Part shown: one piece after another, positions 14,419 to 22,431 of the stretch | How positions within the stretch are numbered: position 1 is the first letter of the stretch | Layout of the letters: each line of letters opens with the position of its first letter | IMG/VR virus record: IMGVR_UViG_3300032331_000095 | Coordinates: 1-24,038 of that record | DNA length: 24,038 nt | Origin: a virus | Strand: one strand, 5' to 3' | Notes under the pieces: generated by a model | Told to the model about the DNA's origin: nothing | Database searches by the model: none | Seen by the model: only the letters and a program-made list of their open reading frames with translations | Program-made: the position numbers and the translations under genes

Positions 14419-15588
14419 TTAGAAGGTAATTGAACCTGATGAAGTCCATTTATAAATTCGATAGCCACCAGTAGTTGTGATTGTCGGCGAACCTGTGGTT
14501 GAGGAAGCAAGAGAGTATGTATCTGAATAACGGATGATGACAATACCAGAGCCACCTGCTTTTCCTTCCCAACTGCTACTGCCGTTGCCACCACCACCAC
14601 CGCCAGTGTTAGCCGTTCCAGCAGTTCCTGTATCAGAAGACCCACCGCCAGTTCCACCTCCACCAGTTCCTCCTGATGCGCCTGCCGAATCACCACTACC
14701 GCCACCGCCTCCAGCGTAATAAGTAGCCGTTCCAGAAATTGATGATTGCAAACCAATACCACCAGCGCCTCCAGTAGCGCTACTAGGTGCGGCTCCTCCA
14801 ACTGCTCCAGCGCCGCCCCCACCACCGCCAGCATCAGCCCCGCCAGCCAACGAACCATTACCACCAGCATTTCCTTGTCCAGATGGAGATGCCGATCCTC
14901 CAATAGCGTTAGAACTTCGTTGAGCGCCACCACCACCAGAACCACCAGAACTTCCAGCGGCTGAATAACTTAGTGAAGAGTTAGCAGAAGAACCTCCGCC
15001 ACCACCAGTTGATGTAATAGAACTAAAAGCAGAATTGCTACCATTTGGAGCATTAGAACCATATGTTGTAGTTGCGCCAGCACCACCACCGCCCACAGTA
15101 ACGGTAATAGGCGACCCAGCAGATACAGCAAAGCCAGAAGCGGTTCTATAGCCGCCAGCGCCGCCACCGCCACCACCACCGCCAGCCCTACCGCCGCCGC
15201 CCCCGCCAGCAACCACTAAGTATTCAACCGTAGGTGGAGTTGTAGACGCAGGAGTCACACTATTACTTGCCGCACTTGCAGGGCCAGTACCATTTGCATT
15301 GGTTGCGGTCACAGTAAATGTGTAAGCAGTTCCTGTAGTTAACCCTGTAACTACAATTGGCGAAGAAGCCCCAGTTGCTGTGATGCCTCCGGGACTTGAG
15401 GTCACCGTGTATGTAAGACTTGTTGGATAACCAGTTTGCGATGGCGCAGTGAAAGTTACAGACACCGAAGTATCGCTTGCTACGGTCGCTGTGCCAATCG
15501 TGGGCGCGCCGGGCTTCGAGGGCCAGAGACTTGCGGCAATTGCTTGCAACTGCTGTCTTGATGTCCAAAGTCCATTGAAATTAGGCAT
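14419..15588 (-). CDS. FN3 plus glycine-rich tail adhesin, paralogue 2
   Basis: A 389-aa protein with the same plan as its upstream neighbour: N-terminal NFNGLWTSRQQLQAIAASLW, FN3 domain at about residues 25-113 (PGAPTIGTATVASDTSVSVT, GLTTGTAYTFTVTATNANGT), VEYLVVAGGGGGG at residue 121, then some 220 residues of glycine-rich sequence and the conserved C-terminus RYSDTYSLASSTTGSPTITT ... YRIYKWTSSGSITF. The glycine region is the longest of the three copies. Protein ends are well conserved between paralogues but their DNA is clearly diverged, so the duplication is not recent. AAGGATGATCA precedes the ATG. Expected role: receptor-binding adhesin at the tail or fibre tip. Confidence 0.8.
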   Translation of the reverse strand: MPNFNGLWTSRQQLQAIAASLWPSKPGAPTIGTATVASDTSVSVTFTAPSQTGYPTSLTYTVTSSPGGITATGASSPIVVTGLTTGTAYTFTVTATNANGTGPASAASNSVTPASTTPPTVEYLVVAGGGGGGRAGGGGGGGGAGGYRTASGFAVSAGSPITVTVGGGGAGATTTYGSNAPNGSNSAFSSITSTGGGGGSSANSSLSYSAAGSSGGSGGGGAQRSSNAIGGSASPSGQGNAGGNGSLAGGADAGGGGGGAGAVGGAAPSSATGGAGGIGLQSSISGTATYYAGGGGGSGDSAGASGGTGGGGTGGGSSDTGTAGTANTGGGGGGNGSSSWEGKAGGSGIVIIRYSDTYSLASSTTGSPTITTTGGYRIYKWTSSGSITF

Positions 15589-15597
15589 TGATCATCC

Positions 15598-16701
15598 TTA
15601 GAAAGTGATCGAGCCACTGCTCGTCCATTTGTAAATTTTGTATCCACCAGTATTGGTAAATGTAGGTGAACCAGTAGTTGATGTGGCATCGGCATATGTG
15701 TTCGCATAACGAATGATGACAACTCCAGAACCGCCCGCCTGACCAACGTAATAACCAGTACGACCAGCACCACCACCACCGCCTGTGTTTGCGGTTCCTG
15801 CTGTTGATGGAGGAGTATTTGTTAATGATGTGCCATAGCCACCGCCACCCGCCCCGGGGTTCCCACCCTGAATATCACCATATCCGCCGCCCCCACCTGC
15901 ATAAGTTACGGATGATCCAGAGATGGAAGATGCAGTGCCATTACCACCTTTGCCACCATAGTCAGAACCAAGATAACTACCACCTGTTGGGTAGCCTTCT
16001 TCATAACCAACTTGGCTTGCGCCACCACCGCCTGACATACGATTTGAACCGCCATTGCTACCTTGGCTTGGTGAAGTTGAAGGCGTGTTACCTAAACCAC
16101 CATAACCACCACCAGAGCCTCCGTCTAATTGAGTTACAGCGTTTGATGCCCCTCCGCCGCCGCCGCCAGCAGTTGACGTAATTGACCCAAACACAGAGTT
16201 AGTTCCCCTATAACCATCATATGCACCGCCAGCCCCAATAGTCACAGTAATTGAAGAGCCAACAGAAACAGCAAACCCAGATGCTGTTCTGTAACCTCCA
16301 GCACCACCGCCTCCAGAGTTGTTATCACCACCACCACCACCACCTGCAACAACAAGATACTCTACTGTAGGAGTGGCATTGACTGGCGTTACTGAGCCAC
16401 TAGCAGAACTTGCTGGGCCTTCGCCAAATGCATTAGTTGCAGTAACTACAATTGTGTAAGCAGTACCGTTGGTCAATCCGCTGATTGTGATCGGAGAAGA
16501 AGCACTCGTTGCTGTAATACCACCGGGGAACGCCTTTGCCGTATACCCCGTAATAGCACCACCACCTACATTTGTAGGCGCTGTAAATGTTATAGATGCA
16601 GAAGAACTTCCAGCCGTGGCTGTGCCAATCGTTGGAGCATCAGGCGTCTTCAACGGAAAATAAGATGCCGTCAATATGGCGGCTTGATAGCGCATCGACA
16701 T
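15598..16701 (-). CDS. FN3 plus glycine-rich tail adhesin, paralogue 1
   Basis: A 367-aa protein, the first of three tandem paralogues. After a short N-terminal segment (MSMRYQAAILTASYFPLKTP) comes a fibronectin type III domain at about residues 20-106 (PDAPTIGTATAGSSSASITF, GLTNGTAYTIVVTATNAFGE, GPASSAS). Then VEYLVVAGGGGGG at residue 113 opens a long glycine-rich region, ending in the conserved tail RYANTYADATSTTGSPTFTN with YKIYKWTSSGSITF. Glycine-rich cores built of polyglycine helices are known in phage receptor-binding adhesins such as T-even/S16 gp38, and the analogy suggests a receptor-contact role. Glycine-loop sequence differs from the paralogues while the flanks are conserved. AGGAG lies upstream of the ATG; the next paralogue starts 9 nt after the stop. 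Confidence 0.8.
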   Translation of the reverse strand: MSMRYQAAILTASYFPLKTPDAPTIGTATAGSSSASITFTAPTNVGGGAITGYTAKAFPGGITATSASSPITISGLTNGTAYTIVVTATNAFGEGPASSASGSVTPVNATPTVEYLVVAGGGGGGDNNSGGGGAGGYRTASGFAVSVGSSITVTIGAGGAYDGYRGTNSVFGSITSTAGGGGGGASNAVTQLDGGSGGGYGGLGNTPSTSPSQGSNGGSNRMSGGGGASQVGYEEGYPTGGSYLGSDYGGKGGNGTASSISGSSVTYAGGGGGYGDIQGGNPGAGGGGYGTSLTNTPPSTAGTANTGGGGGAGRTGYYVGQAGGSGVVIIRYANTYADATSTTGSPTFTNTGGYKIYKWTSSGSITF

Positions 16702-16714
16702 AAAGTCGCTCCTA

Positions 16715-17086
16715 TCAGGTGATTGCTTCGTAGCTTGCTGTCAATTCAATTGCACTGCCAGTGCCAACAGTCACCACGATGGATTGAGCCTCGCCTACAT
16801 AAAAAGCGGTTGTCTTATCCACAACGATGAGCGATGCGTTGGCAGGGACGCTGATCTGGTAGGCAATTCGGTAAGCTGTACCACCACCACTAACTGCGCT
16901 ATTGATTGACACGGTCACAGCAACAGCAGAGGCCGTCACATTGGCCGCGACGATGTTGTCAATCTTGTTGACAGTGCCAGCGGCAGGGGTTAATGCAGTC
17001 CAAGTTGTTGCGCTTGTCGTGCTAGGAATCAAGTAAGACGTGTTGCCGTAGATCGACGTGACGTTTACGATGTTTGGATTTGCCAT
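16715..17086 (-). CDS. Small virion structural protein (MANPNIVNVTSIYG family)
   Basis: A 123-aa beta-rich protein with no Cys and no membrane segment. The opening MANPNIVNVTSIYGNTSYLI and the closing SAIELTASYEAIT match, from memory, a short protein family common in marine and freshwater phage contigs, usually among fibre and head genes and without an assigned function. The alternating hydrophobic pattern (YRIAYQISVPANASLIVVDK) suggests a compact beta sandwich. AAGGAGCAATAA precedes the ATG. Its place between two groups of fibre/adhesin genes suggests a virion surface component. The assignment is by resemblance and context only. Confidence 0.7.
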   Translation of the reverse strand: MANPNIVNVTSIYGNTSYLIPSTTSATTWTALTPAAGTVNKIDNIVAANVTASAVAVTVSINSAVSGGGTAYRIAYQISVPANASLIVVDKTTAFYVGEAQSIVVTVGTGSAIELTASYEAIT

Positions 17087-17096
17087 TTATTGCTCC

Positions 17097-17612
17097 TTAG
17101 AACCCGAAGATCATCGCCATTGCGATAGATTTGCCTGTTGAAACGCCAGTAGACGCCTGAAATGTAGGGGCGGATCCTGAACCGTTTGATGTGAGAATAT
17201 ACCCAGCAGTTCCTGCTGTAGTTGATGTAGGTGCGGCTCCTGCACCACCACCAAGTACAACACCATATTGTGTCAATGCGGCAGATGATGCCCATGCGCT
17301 AGAGCTTGAAAAGTAAACCACACCGCCAGACGTTCCTGCAACAGTTAAAGCAAGAGTTCCTGAAGTAGTAACGGGAGATCCGCCAACTGAAACTATGCCA
17401 CCTGTAAATGATTGAGCAACACTAGAAACAGTACCTGTAGCGCCAGTATTTGATGCCAACAGAGTAACAGTACCTGCGCTGTTCTTTGCATATAGCTTCA
17501 TGTCAGCAATGTTGAGACCTAACTCACCATTAGCAAGGTTTCCAGAAGTAGGAACGGCAGAAGCCGTCGTGCTGTAGTACAGCGATATTGGGGTAAAGCC
17601 TGAAGCCGCCAT
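17097..17612 (-). CDS. Fibre-like protein, possible distal part of the tail fibre
   Basis: A 171-aa protein with fibre-type composition. The N-terminal ASGFTPISLYYSTTASAVP and NLANGELGLNIADMKLYAKN form a recognised fibre module (the ELxLNxxDxxLYxK pattern), followed by a shaft with GSPVTTSGTLALTVAGTSGG and VVLGGGAGAAPTSTTAGTAG. The start overlaps the 808-aa fibre stop by 1 nt (TAATG), so the two are translationally coupled. It ends STGKSIAMAMIFGF, a hydrophobic C-terminus often seen in fibre proteins needing a partner. It could be a second small fibre, a tip for the larger one, or a remnant of a once longer fibre. A good AAGGAG lies in the following gap. Confidence 0.75.
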   Translation of the reverse strand: MAASGFTPISLYYSTTASAVPTSGNLANGELGLNIADMKLYAKNSAGTVTLLASNTGATGTVSSVAQSFTGGIVSVGGSPVTTSGTLALTVAGTSGGVVYFSSSSAWASSAALTQYGVVLGGGAGAAPTSTTAGTAGYILTSNGSGSAPTFQASTGVSTGKSIAMAMIFGF

Positions 17613-20038
17613 TAGAAGGTTCCTCCGAAGATGCCAGTTGTGGCAGTCACAGTCAAAAATGTACCATTTGCCGAAGTTGTTGCGCCAATCGTTGTGCCGT
17701 TAATTGTGCCACCAGTTATTGCCACAGCAACAGCATCTTGTGTTGACATTGTTCCCAAACCAGTGATTGCTGTACTTGGAATGGTTGTCGAGGCGGTAAC
17801 TGCTGATGTGCCGTTTCCGTACAAATAGCCTGCAAGCGTTAAAGCACCTGTACCGCCATTTGCTACTGGCAGAGCTGTTCCTGACAAACTAACAGCCAAT
17901 GTGCCGCTTGTCGTGATGGGAGAACCAGTCACTGACAAGAATGAAGGCACGGTCATAGCAACCGATGTCACCGTACCGCCAAAAGAAGGCGTTGCAGAGA
18001 TCGTGATGCCACCAGCAGTATTTGAAATGCTGACGTTTGTACCTGCGGTCAAGTTAGCTAAGGTGTAACCAGTTCCGTTACCAATAGCCAATTGACCGTT
18101 GGTGGGTGTAGCAGTTAAACCTGTACCGCCATAACCAATACCAATTGTTGAGCCGTTCCATGTACCAGCAGTGAGCGTACCCACACCAGTAATACCAGTG
18201 TAAGAACCGCTCAAACGAGCTGTTCCTAGCGTTCCTGAGCTGATGTTGGATGCGTTGGTAGTGTCGGTCGTTGCGGAAGCCGCTAAGCCTGATACAGCGC
18301 CAGAAGCGATTGCAATTGATGTATTGGTAACTGAAGTCAGTTGACCTTGGGCGTTTACAGCAAGAACAGGGACTTGTGAGGCTGAACCATAGGTAGCCGC
18401 AGTCACACCAGTGTTGGCGATGTTAAAAGTATAAGTGGGAGACTCAGTTAGACCAGTGCCAGCAGAGTAGGTAAGAGGAGCGCCAAACTGAACCCAAACA
18501 ATTGCTGTTGTGCCTACAATAATAGGTAGTGGAGTCTGCTGAACCCAAGATGTATTGGCGTAATTTGTGCCAGACAAAATCAAAACAAAGTCGCCTTGAT
18601 CAATCTCGTTAGTTCCAGAGCCGCTAGTGTCGTAGTCAGTAGCACGAGTCAGAATGAAAGGTGTTCCTGCTGTGCCTACTTGCGTAACAACATAAATACC
18701 GTTTTGCGCACCACTAACTTGGTTCTTTACCAAAATTCGGTTGTTTGCAACTGTCAGAACGCTATCAACAGTCAATGCGCCATTTGCAGTTGCGGTCAAT
18801 GTAGCCCCAACACCAGAAGTTCCATTGTTGTACGTGCAAGAAGGAAGAGCGGCGGCAGATGCTAAATTACAAGATGCGTGGAAGTTAATACCTGAAGCAA
18901 TGGAGTCAGCGTATTCTTTATTGACAATGTCAGTGTTATTTGACGGTAATGTGGTAATCGTTCCAGTGGTCATAGCCACGGAAGTAAACGTACCAGCCGC
19001 CGCACTACTTGCGCCAATTACCGAGCTATTGATGGTGCTACCTGTGATAGCAACACCAGAGGCTGTACCACCTGTGATCGAAACAGCAGAAGCATTTTGG
19101 GTGGACATTGTCCCCAAACCAGTGATGTCTGTGTTTGGAATAGTCGCGCTGGCAGTCATTGCGGACGTACCAGAACCCTTGACATAGCCAGTCAAAGTTC
19201 CAGCGCCAGTACCACCATTGGTTACGTTTAATACACCACCAAGGGTTACAACACCACTAGAAGCGGTAGAAGGCGTAAAACCTGTGGATCCAGCGCTAAA
19301 TGTAGATACACCACCAGCCAAGCTAAAAGGATTCCAAGCTCCAGCGGCGTAACCCTCAAAGACTTGAGAGTCGGTGTTGTATCGGATCTGACCTGAAGAT
19401 CCTGCTGGTTTTTGAGCTGTTGTTCCGTTGGGGACGACCACGCCTCCGGTGCCGGGCAACACCGCATCCGATGCAATTGCAAAAGTTGGGTTACCTGACG
19501 CGCCGTTTCCATTTGTGATGGTGATTTGGTTTGCTGTACCAGTCAGATCGCGACCAGCAACGGATGTACCACTGCTGACCAACGCCAGCATTCCAGTTCC
19601 AGACAAGTTCGCTACAGCCAACGCTACGCCACTCAAAGCAAGCGTTGGGTTAGCACCAGAGCCGTCACCGTTAGACACGCTTAGACCAGCTCCTGACGTG
19701 GCTATGGAACGGTTTATCAGCGTACCAGCACCGTTCTTAACAACAATGCCACCACCAAGAGCGTTTAATTCAGAAATTGCTCCAGTTAACCCAATTTGGT
19801 AGTAAGACTGTGCGCCACCATCAGCTAAAGTCAAACCAGTATTGGCTGACAGATAACGGCTGTTTGCCAGTGTTGGCTCTTGGTTCTTTGTTAAGAATGT
19901 TGCCGTTAGTGCGGGTGATGCGGCAATCGCACCTGTTGTAGTGCGTACGGTTTGACCATTCTGGACGATAGGTACAGACTCTGAACCAGTAATGGCACCA
20001 GCGGCAGGTAATTGTGTGATCGTTACTTGTGCGGACAT
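17612..20038 (-). CDS. Large modular tail fibre
   Basis: An 808-aa Gly/Thr/Ser/Ala-rich protein typical of extended trimeric fibres. The N-terminus (SAQVTITQLPAAGAITGSES, VPIVQNGQTVRTT) is a common fibre attachment module. A central domain at about residues 380-500 (VLTVANNRILVKNQVSGAQN, GIYVVTQ, DQGDFVLILSGTNYANTSWV) is a widespread fibre module. Two related segments, about 270-355 and 727-800, share NGGTGA.TL.GY and TDITGLGTMSTQ-type sequence, indicating an internal duplication. The chain stops abruptly in a shaft-like sequence (ATTGIFGGTF) without an obvious tip. It starts 1 nt after the 115-aa gene, and its stop overlaps the next start (TAATG). Expected role: host surface recognition or shaft for a separate adhesin. 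Confidence 0.85.
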   Translation of the reverse strand: MSAQVTITQLPAAGAITGSESVPIVQNGQTVRTTTGAIAASPALTATFLTKNQEPTLANSRYLSANTGLTLADGGAQSYYQIGLTGAISELNALGGGIVVKNGAGTLINRSIATSGAGLSVSNGDGSGANPTLALSGVALAVANLSGTGMLALVSSGTSVAGRDLTGTANQITITNGNGASGNPTFAIASDAVLPGTGGVVVPNGTTAQKPAGSSGQIRYNTDSQVFEGYAAGAWNPFSLAGGVSTFSAGSTGFTPSTASSGVVTLGGVLNVTNGGTGAGTLTGYVKGSGTSAMTASATIPNTDITGLGTMSTQNASAVSITGGTASGVAITGSTINSSVIGASSAAAGTFTSVAMTTGTITTLPSNNTDIVNKEYADSIASGINFHASCNLASAAALPSCTYNNGTSGVGATLTATANGALTVDSVLTVANNRILVKNQVSGAQNGIYVVTQVGTAGTPFILTRATDYDTSGSGTNEIDQGDFVLILSGTNYANTSWVQQTPLPIIVGTTAIVWVQFGAPLTYSAGTGLTESPTYTFNIANTGVTAATYGSASQVPVLAVNAQGQLTSVTNTSIAIASGAVSGLAASATTDTTNASNISSGTLGTARLSGSYTGITGVGTLTAGTWNGSTIGIGYGGTGLTATPTNGQLAIGNGTGYTLANLTAGTNVSISNTAGGITISATPSFGGTVTSVAMTVPSFLSVTGSPITTSGTLAVSLSGTALPVANGGTGALTLAGYLYGNGTSAVTASTTIPSTAITGLGTMSTQDAVAVAITGGTINGTTIGATTSANGTFLTVTATTGIFGGTF

Positions 20039-20039
20039 A

Positions 20040-20387
20040 TTATGGGCTCAGTTGGTCTAGGTTACCGTTGTTCTCAGGATCCTGATCATTACCCTCAGTA
20101 GAGATGATAAAGCTACCACCAGTGATACCGTTTTGGGTAGTGACAATGTTGTTGTCATTGGCGGCAACGCTCACGTCAGGACGTGGGAATCTGATCGTTA
20201 TTCTCTCAGTTTTACGGGCTGGAAGTCTATAGGGATCTTTCTCGTCTGCGCAGTTTTGCCCACAGACTTGGAGACCGGGAAAATTGGGGTCAGGTCTCAT
20301 CTCGTCGTGAGCGCGCTTCATCCTGCATCTATCGCAAATTGCAATCGATAAGGTGGCGTTTCCACGAGTGTCAAGAAAGGTTGGCAT
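20040..20387 (-). CDS. Small neck-region protein with CxxC...CxxxC (possible zinc site)
   Basis: A 115-aa protein opening MPTFLDTRGNATLSIAICDR. Cys18-x2-Cys21 and Cys42-x3-Cys46 could form a four-cysteine metal site in the first half. The conserved-looking stretch DPYRLPARKTERITIRFPRP (residues 51-70) follows, and the C-terminal 45 residues are acidic and probably disordered. It matches, from memory, an unnamed family that repeatedly lies directly behind the adaptor gene in phage neck clusters. It overlaps the adaptor stop by 1 nt, and the fibre gene begins 1 nt after its own stop, so it is co-translated with both. A role in joining fibre to neck is plausible but not shown. Confidence 0.7.
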   Translation of the reverse strand: MPTFLDTRGNATLSIAICDRCRMKRAHDEMRPDPNFPGLQVCGQNCADEKDPYRLPARKTERITIRFPRPDVSVAANDNNIVTTQNGITGGSFIISTEGNDQDPENNGNLDQLSP

Positions 20388-21457
20388 TATCTTGTGTACA
20401 CGGAAATATTTGGGGCAAAGTAGATGGGAGACTTGTCGCGCTCTTCCTGCTCAACTTGGTTCAGGTACTTCTCGGCTTGACCTTCAAGGTATTGGATGCG
20501 CGCCATCTCGACGCCGGGCAACTCTAGCGCCATCCTATGCGACAACATCATCAGCGTCGCCTCGTACCACCGAGTGGGGATGTACAGCTCGTTTGTCAAT
20601 GAACCAACGTCCATGATCTGTTTGCTGTACCACACGGTGATTTGGACGAAGGGGTCACTGGGGACGGGCCACAAGTACAACGAGGGCAAAGGAATTGTGC
20701 GATCAAACCAGAATTGAAAGGGTTGGTTTGATGTGAAGTTTTTGTTTGGCAGGTTGGTGTAGTCGTCGCGGTTTAGGCGAGACATGGTGATCTCGGTGGA
20801 ATTATTTCCAACGTAGAACTCACGCAAAGCCAAGGTAGTCCCACCAGAGGCGCGAACGCGGTAGTACTGGACGGCTTGACCGGGGTTTATGTCAGTCCAA
20901 ATCCACTGGTTATCAGTCACAGCTACGGCGCCAAGGCTCTGTAGTGTTGTCCAAGTGCTGTTATCTGTTGAGTACTCGAGGGTCAACGTCCATGTAGCGC
21001 TTCCACCACCTGCTATGTACGGCAGGATACCGATGGAGCCAGCATAAATGTCTTGGTTTGTCCCAAAATTTGCTGAGATGTTCCCGTTTGCGCTTGTCTG
21101 TAAGCAGAACGTGTCTACGTCGTTGTCACCCACGTTACCAACCGTACCACCAGCAGAGGATGTGTAGCTTGCGCTAGGGCGGCTCATGGTGCGATAGAGC
21201 ACGTTTAAGGCGTCGTTTGCACCTGCGGGTAGGGTGTATATGTAATTGTTCGGAGAAACGCCCAAAACCTGCTTATCAATGGCAAAGTACTGTATTCCGA
21301 TGTTGATCAGGTTTTGAAGGAGAAAACTCAAAGACTGACGAGCGGACACAAGTTGCTCAGAGGTCAACTCTTCGGCTAATTTGCCTGCACGTCTCGCACC
21401 ATGATCGATCAAGGTTTGGACGTTAACTGTTTGACCGTATGTATCCGAGTACGCCAT
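20387..21457 (-). CDS. Head-tail adaptor (gp4/gp11-like) with a discoidin-like insert
   Basis: A 356-aa protein. The N-terminal helical part (residues 10-65: LTSEQLVSARQSLSFLLQNL, then QYFAIDKQ) and the C-terminal part (WYSKQIMDVG, LYIPTRWYEATLMMLSHRMA, then LEGQAEKYLNQVEQEERDKS) have the layout of podovirus head-tail adaptors of the P22 gp4 / T7 gp11 type, which join portal to tail. Between them, about residues 95-218, is a beta-rich segment (DNDVDTFCLQ, WTLTLEYSTDNSTWTTLQSL, VQYYRVRASGG, LREFYVG) that looks like an F5/8 type C (discoidin) domain. The start ATG has AAGGAACAACA upstream. The stop overlaps the next ATG (TAATG). The adaptor call comes from pattern memory and position between head and fibre genes. 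Confidence 0.75.
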   Translation of the reverse strand: MAYSDTYGQTVNVQTLIDHGARRAGKLAEELTSEQLVSARQSLSFLLQNLINIGIQYFAIDKQVLGVSPNNYIYTLPAGANDALNVLYRTMSRPSASYTSSAGGTVGNVGDNDVDTFCLQTSANGNISANFGTNQDIYAGSIGILPYIAGGGSATWTLTLEYSTDNSTWTTLQSLGAVAVTDNQWIWTDINPGQAVQYYRVRASGGTTLALREFYVGNNSTEITMSRLNRDDYTNLPNKNFTSNQPFQFWFDRTIPLPSLYLWPVPSDPFVQITVWYSKQIMDVGSLTNELYIPTRWYEATLMMLSHRMALELPGVEMARIQYLEGQAEKYLNQVEQEERDKSPIYFAPNISVYTR

Positions 21458-21466
21458 TGTTGTTCC

Positions 21467-21982
21467 TTACCAGCTTGGGCAGTTCCACCGTTGCATCGAA
21501 GCACGTGCTCGACTACCCTTTTCGCTCTTTTCTGCTATAGGCTCCATTCTCGCGCAAAACGAGTCTCTACGCGAGCCCCCTTGGGGTTGTGGAGCCTTTA
21601 AATTTGATCCTGTCTCACGGTTGTACTTGGCACGACCTTTGGCTGTCAAACCAGCACCCTTGTCGGCAGGTAGCTTCTCACCGCGACCAATGGAGAGGCT
21701 GACCCCTCCATCCTTCATTTTGGCTGTTCTGGCGGATTGCTTGAAGGCTTTAGCCGTTGGCGCACCTTCGCTACCAACTCTGCGCATTTTCTCCCCAGAG
21801 CCTTCAGAGATTCTTTCACGTTTTGCATGAATGTTGTCATAGAGACCACCTTCTTTAAACTTCTTACCCTTGTCAGCCTTGGCAAACTCTTTGCCGACCT
21901 TTTGGGGAACACCACCATAGCCGCCCTTTGTATGAGCGGCGGCTTCCATCAATCGATGTTGAGCTGGTGATTTGCTTGGCAT
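21467..21982 (-). CDS. DUF6321-type phage protein with an additional conserved N-terminal motif
   Basis: A 171-aa basic protein in two parts. The N-terminal 40 residues (AQHRLMEAAAH ... GVPQKVGKEFAKADKG) match a short motif seen in many phage proteins of unknown role. The C-terminal part (about 110-170: GLTAKGRAKYNRETGSNLK, then SRRDSFCARM and ARASMQRWNC) has the pattern I associate with DUF6321. Between them is a Lys/Gly-rich linker with FKEGGLYDN and MKDGGVSLS, echoing the GG motifs of the 347-aa protein. Both ends have single cysteines in conserved contexts (SFCARM, RWNC). No enzymatic function is known to me for either domain. The family usually sits among virion genes, as here. A basic, partly disordered protein of this kind might be packaged or bind DNA; that is inference. 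Confidence 0.7.
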   Translation of the reverse strand: MPSKSPAQHRLMEAAAHTKGGYGGVPQKVGKEFAKADKGKKFKEGGLYDNIHAKRERISEGSGEKMRRVGSEGAPTAKAFKQSARTAKMKDGGVSLSIGRGEKLPADKGAGLTAKGRAKYNRETGSNLKAPQPQGGSRRDSFCARMEPIAEKSEKGSRARASMQRWNCPSW

Positions 21983-21984
21983 GA

Positions 21985-22389
21985 TTAGGCGTAGGACTTA
22001 ACCATCTCAAGAACAACAGTGTATGTATCGCCAGCACTTGCATCTGATGTGCTAAAAACAATGTTGCCATTTTTACCAGCACCAGAGTTGTTTGTAATAC
22101 CACCAAAAGTAGAAAAATCATTGGTGTAGTTACTGTTTACGTTTGACAGGAAAAAAGGAACGTCTGTTGTTGCGTCCCAGTACATACGTACTTCCATGCC
22201 ATGACAAACCGCAGTGATTTTGTTAACAACCACACCTGTACAAGCTTTTCCAGAATTGCTGGCAGTAAGACTTGAAGCGGTTACCTTTGTAACAGCCGTT
22301 TCACCAGTGCCATCACTGATGTTTGTAAATTTCATAATTGCAAGACGCTCACCATCGAGTAGCGTTTGACTTGTAACTGCATCAGCCAT
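21985..22389 (-). CDS. Small virion structural protein, unnamed aquatic-phage family
   Basis: A 134-aa protein opening MADAVTSQTLLDGERLAIMK, followed by FTNISDGTGETAVTKV and ending YTVVLEMVKSYA. The pattern, with MRMYWDATTD-like and TNNSGAGKNGNI segments, matches from memory a family of short beta-rich proteins repeatedly found in the head/neck cluster of uncultured aquatic phages, without an assigned role. Two cysteines (about residues 49 and 61) are present. No signal peptide or membrane segment. GAGGATTAAATT precedes the ATG, a modest ribosome binding site immediately downstream of the terminator. The next gene starts 2 nt after the stop, so the two are probably translationally coupled. 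Head-surface, decoration or neck roles are all possible. Confidence 0.7.
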   Translation of the reverse strand: MADAVTSQTLLDGERLAIMKFTNISDGTGETAVTKVTASSLTASNSGKACTGVVVNKITAVCHGMEVRMYWDATTDVPFFLSNVNSNYTNDFSTFGGITNNSGAGKNGNIVFSTSDASAGDTYTVVLEMVKSYA

Positions 22390-22403
22390 AATTTAATCCT
22401 CAA

Positions 22404-22431
22404 TTAAAAGTGGGAGCCGAAGCCCCCACTT
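22404..22431 (-). terminator. Rho-independent terminator after the 347-aa gene
   Basis: On the minus strand AAGTGGGGGC pairs with GCTCCCACTT (one G-T wobble) around TTCG, giving the very stable C(UUCG)G tetraloop, followed by TTAATT so that the 3' arm ends in CACTTTTAATT. It lies in the 46-nt gap between the 347-aa and 134-aa genes, the largest gap in the head block. Stem, loop and U-run are all as expected for an intrinsic terminator. Some read-through must occur if no promoter lies downstream, and I did not see a convincing one there. Confidence 0.85.

Noticed and set aside
14364-15212. Minus-strand out-of-frame ORFs (such as 193 codons) in the glycine-rich adhesins
   Set aside because: GGN-rich coding sequence leaves other frames open as Leu/Val/Ala-rich shadows; the in-frame adhesins have clear domains.
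13145-20038. Diversity-generating retroelement acting on the fibre or adhesins
   Set aside because: No reverse transcriptase, no template/variable repeat pair and no terminal variable domain of the usual type were seen in the window.
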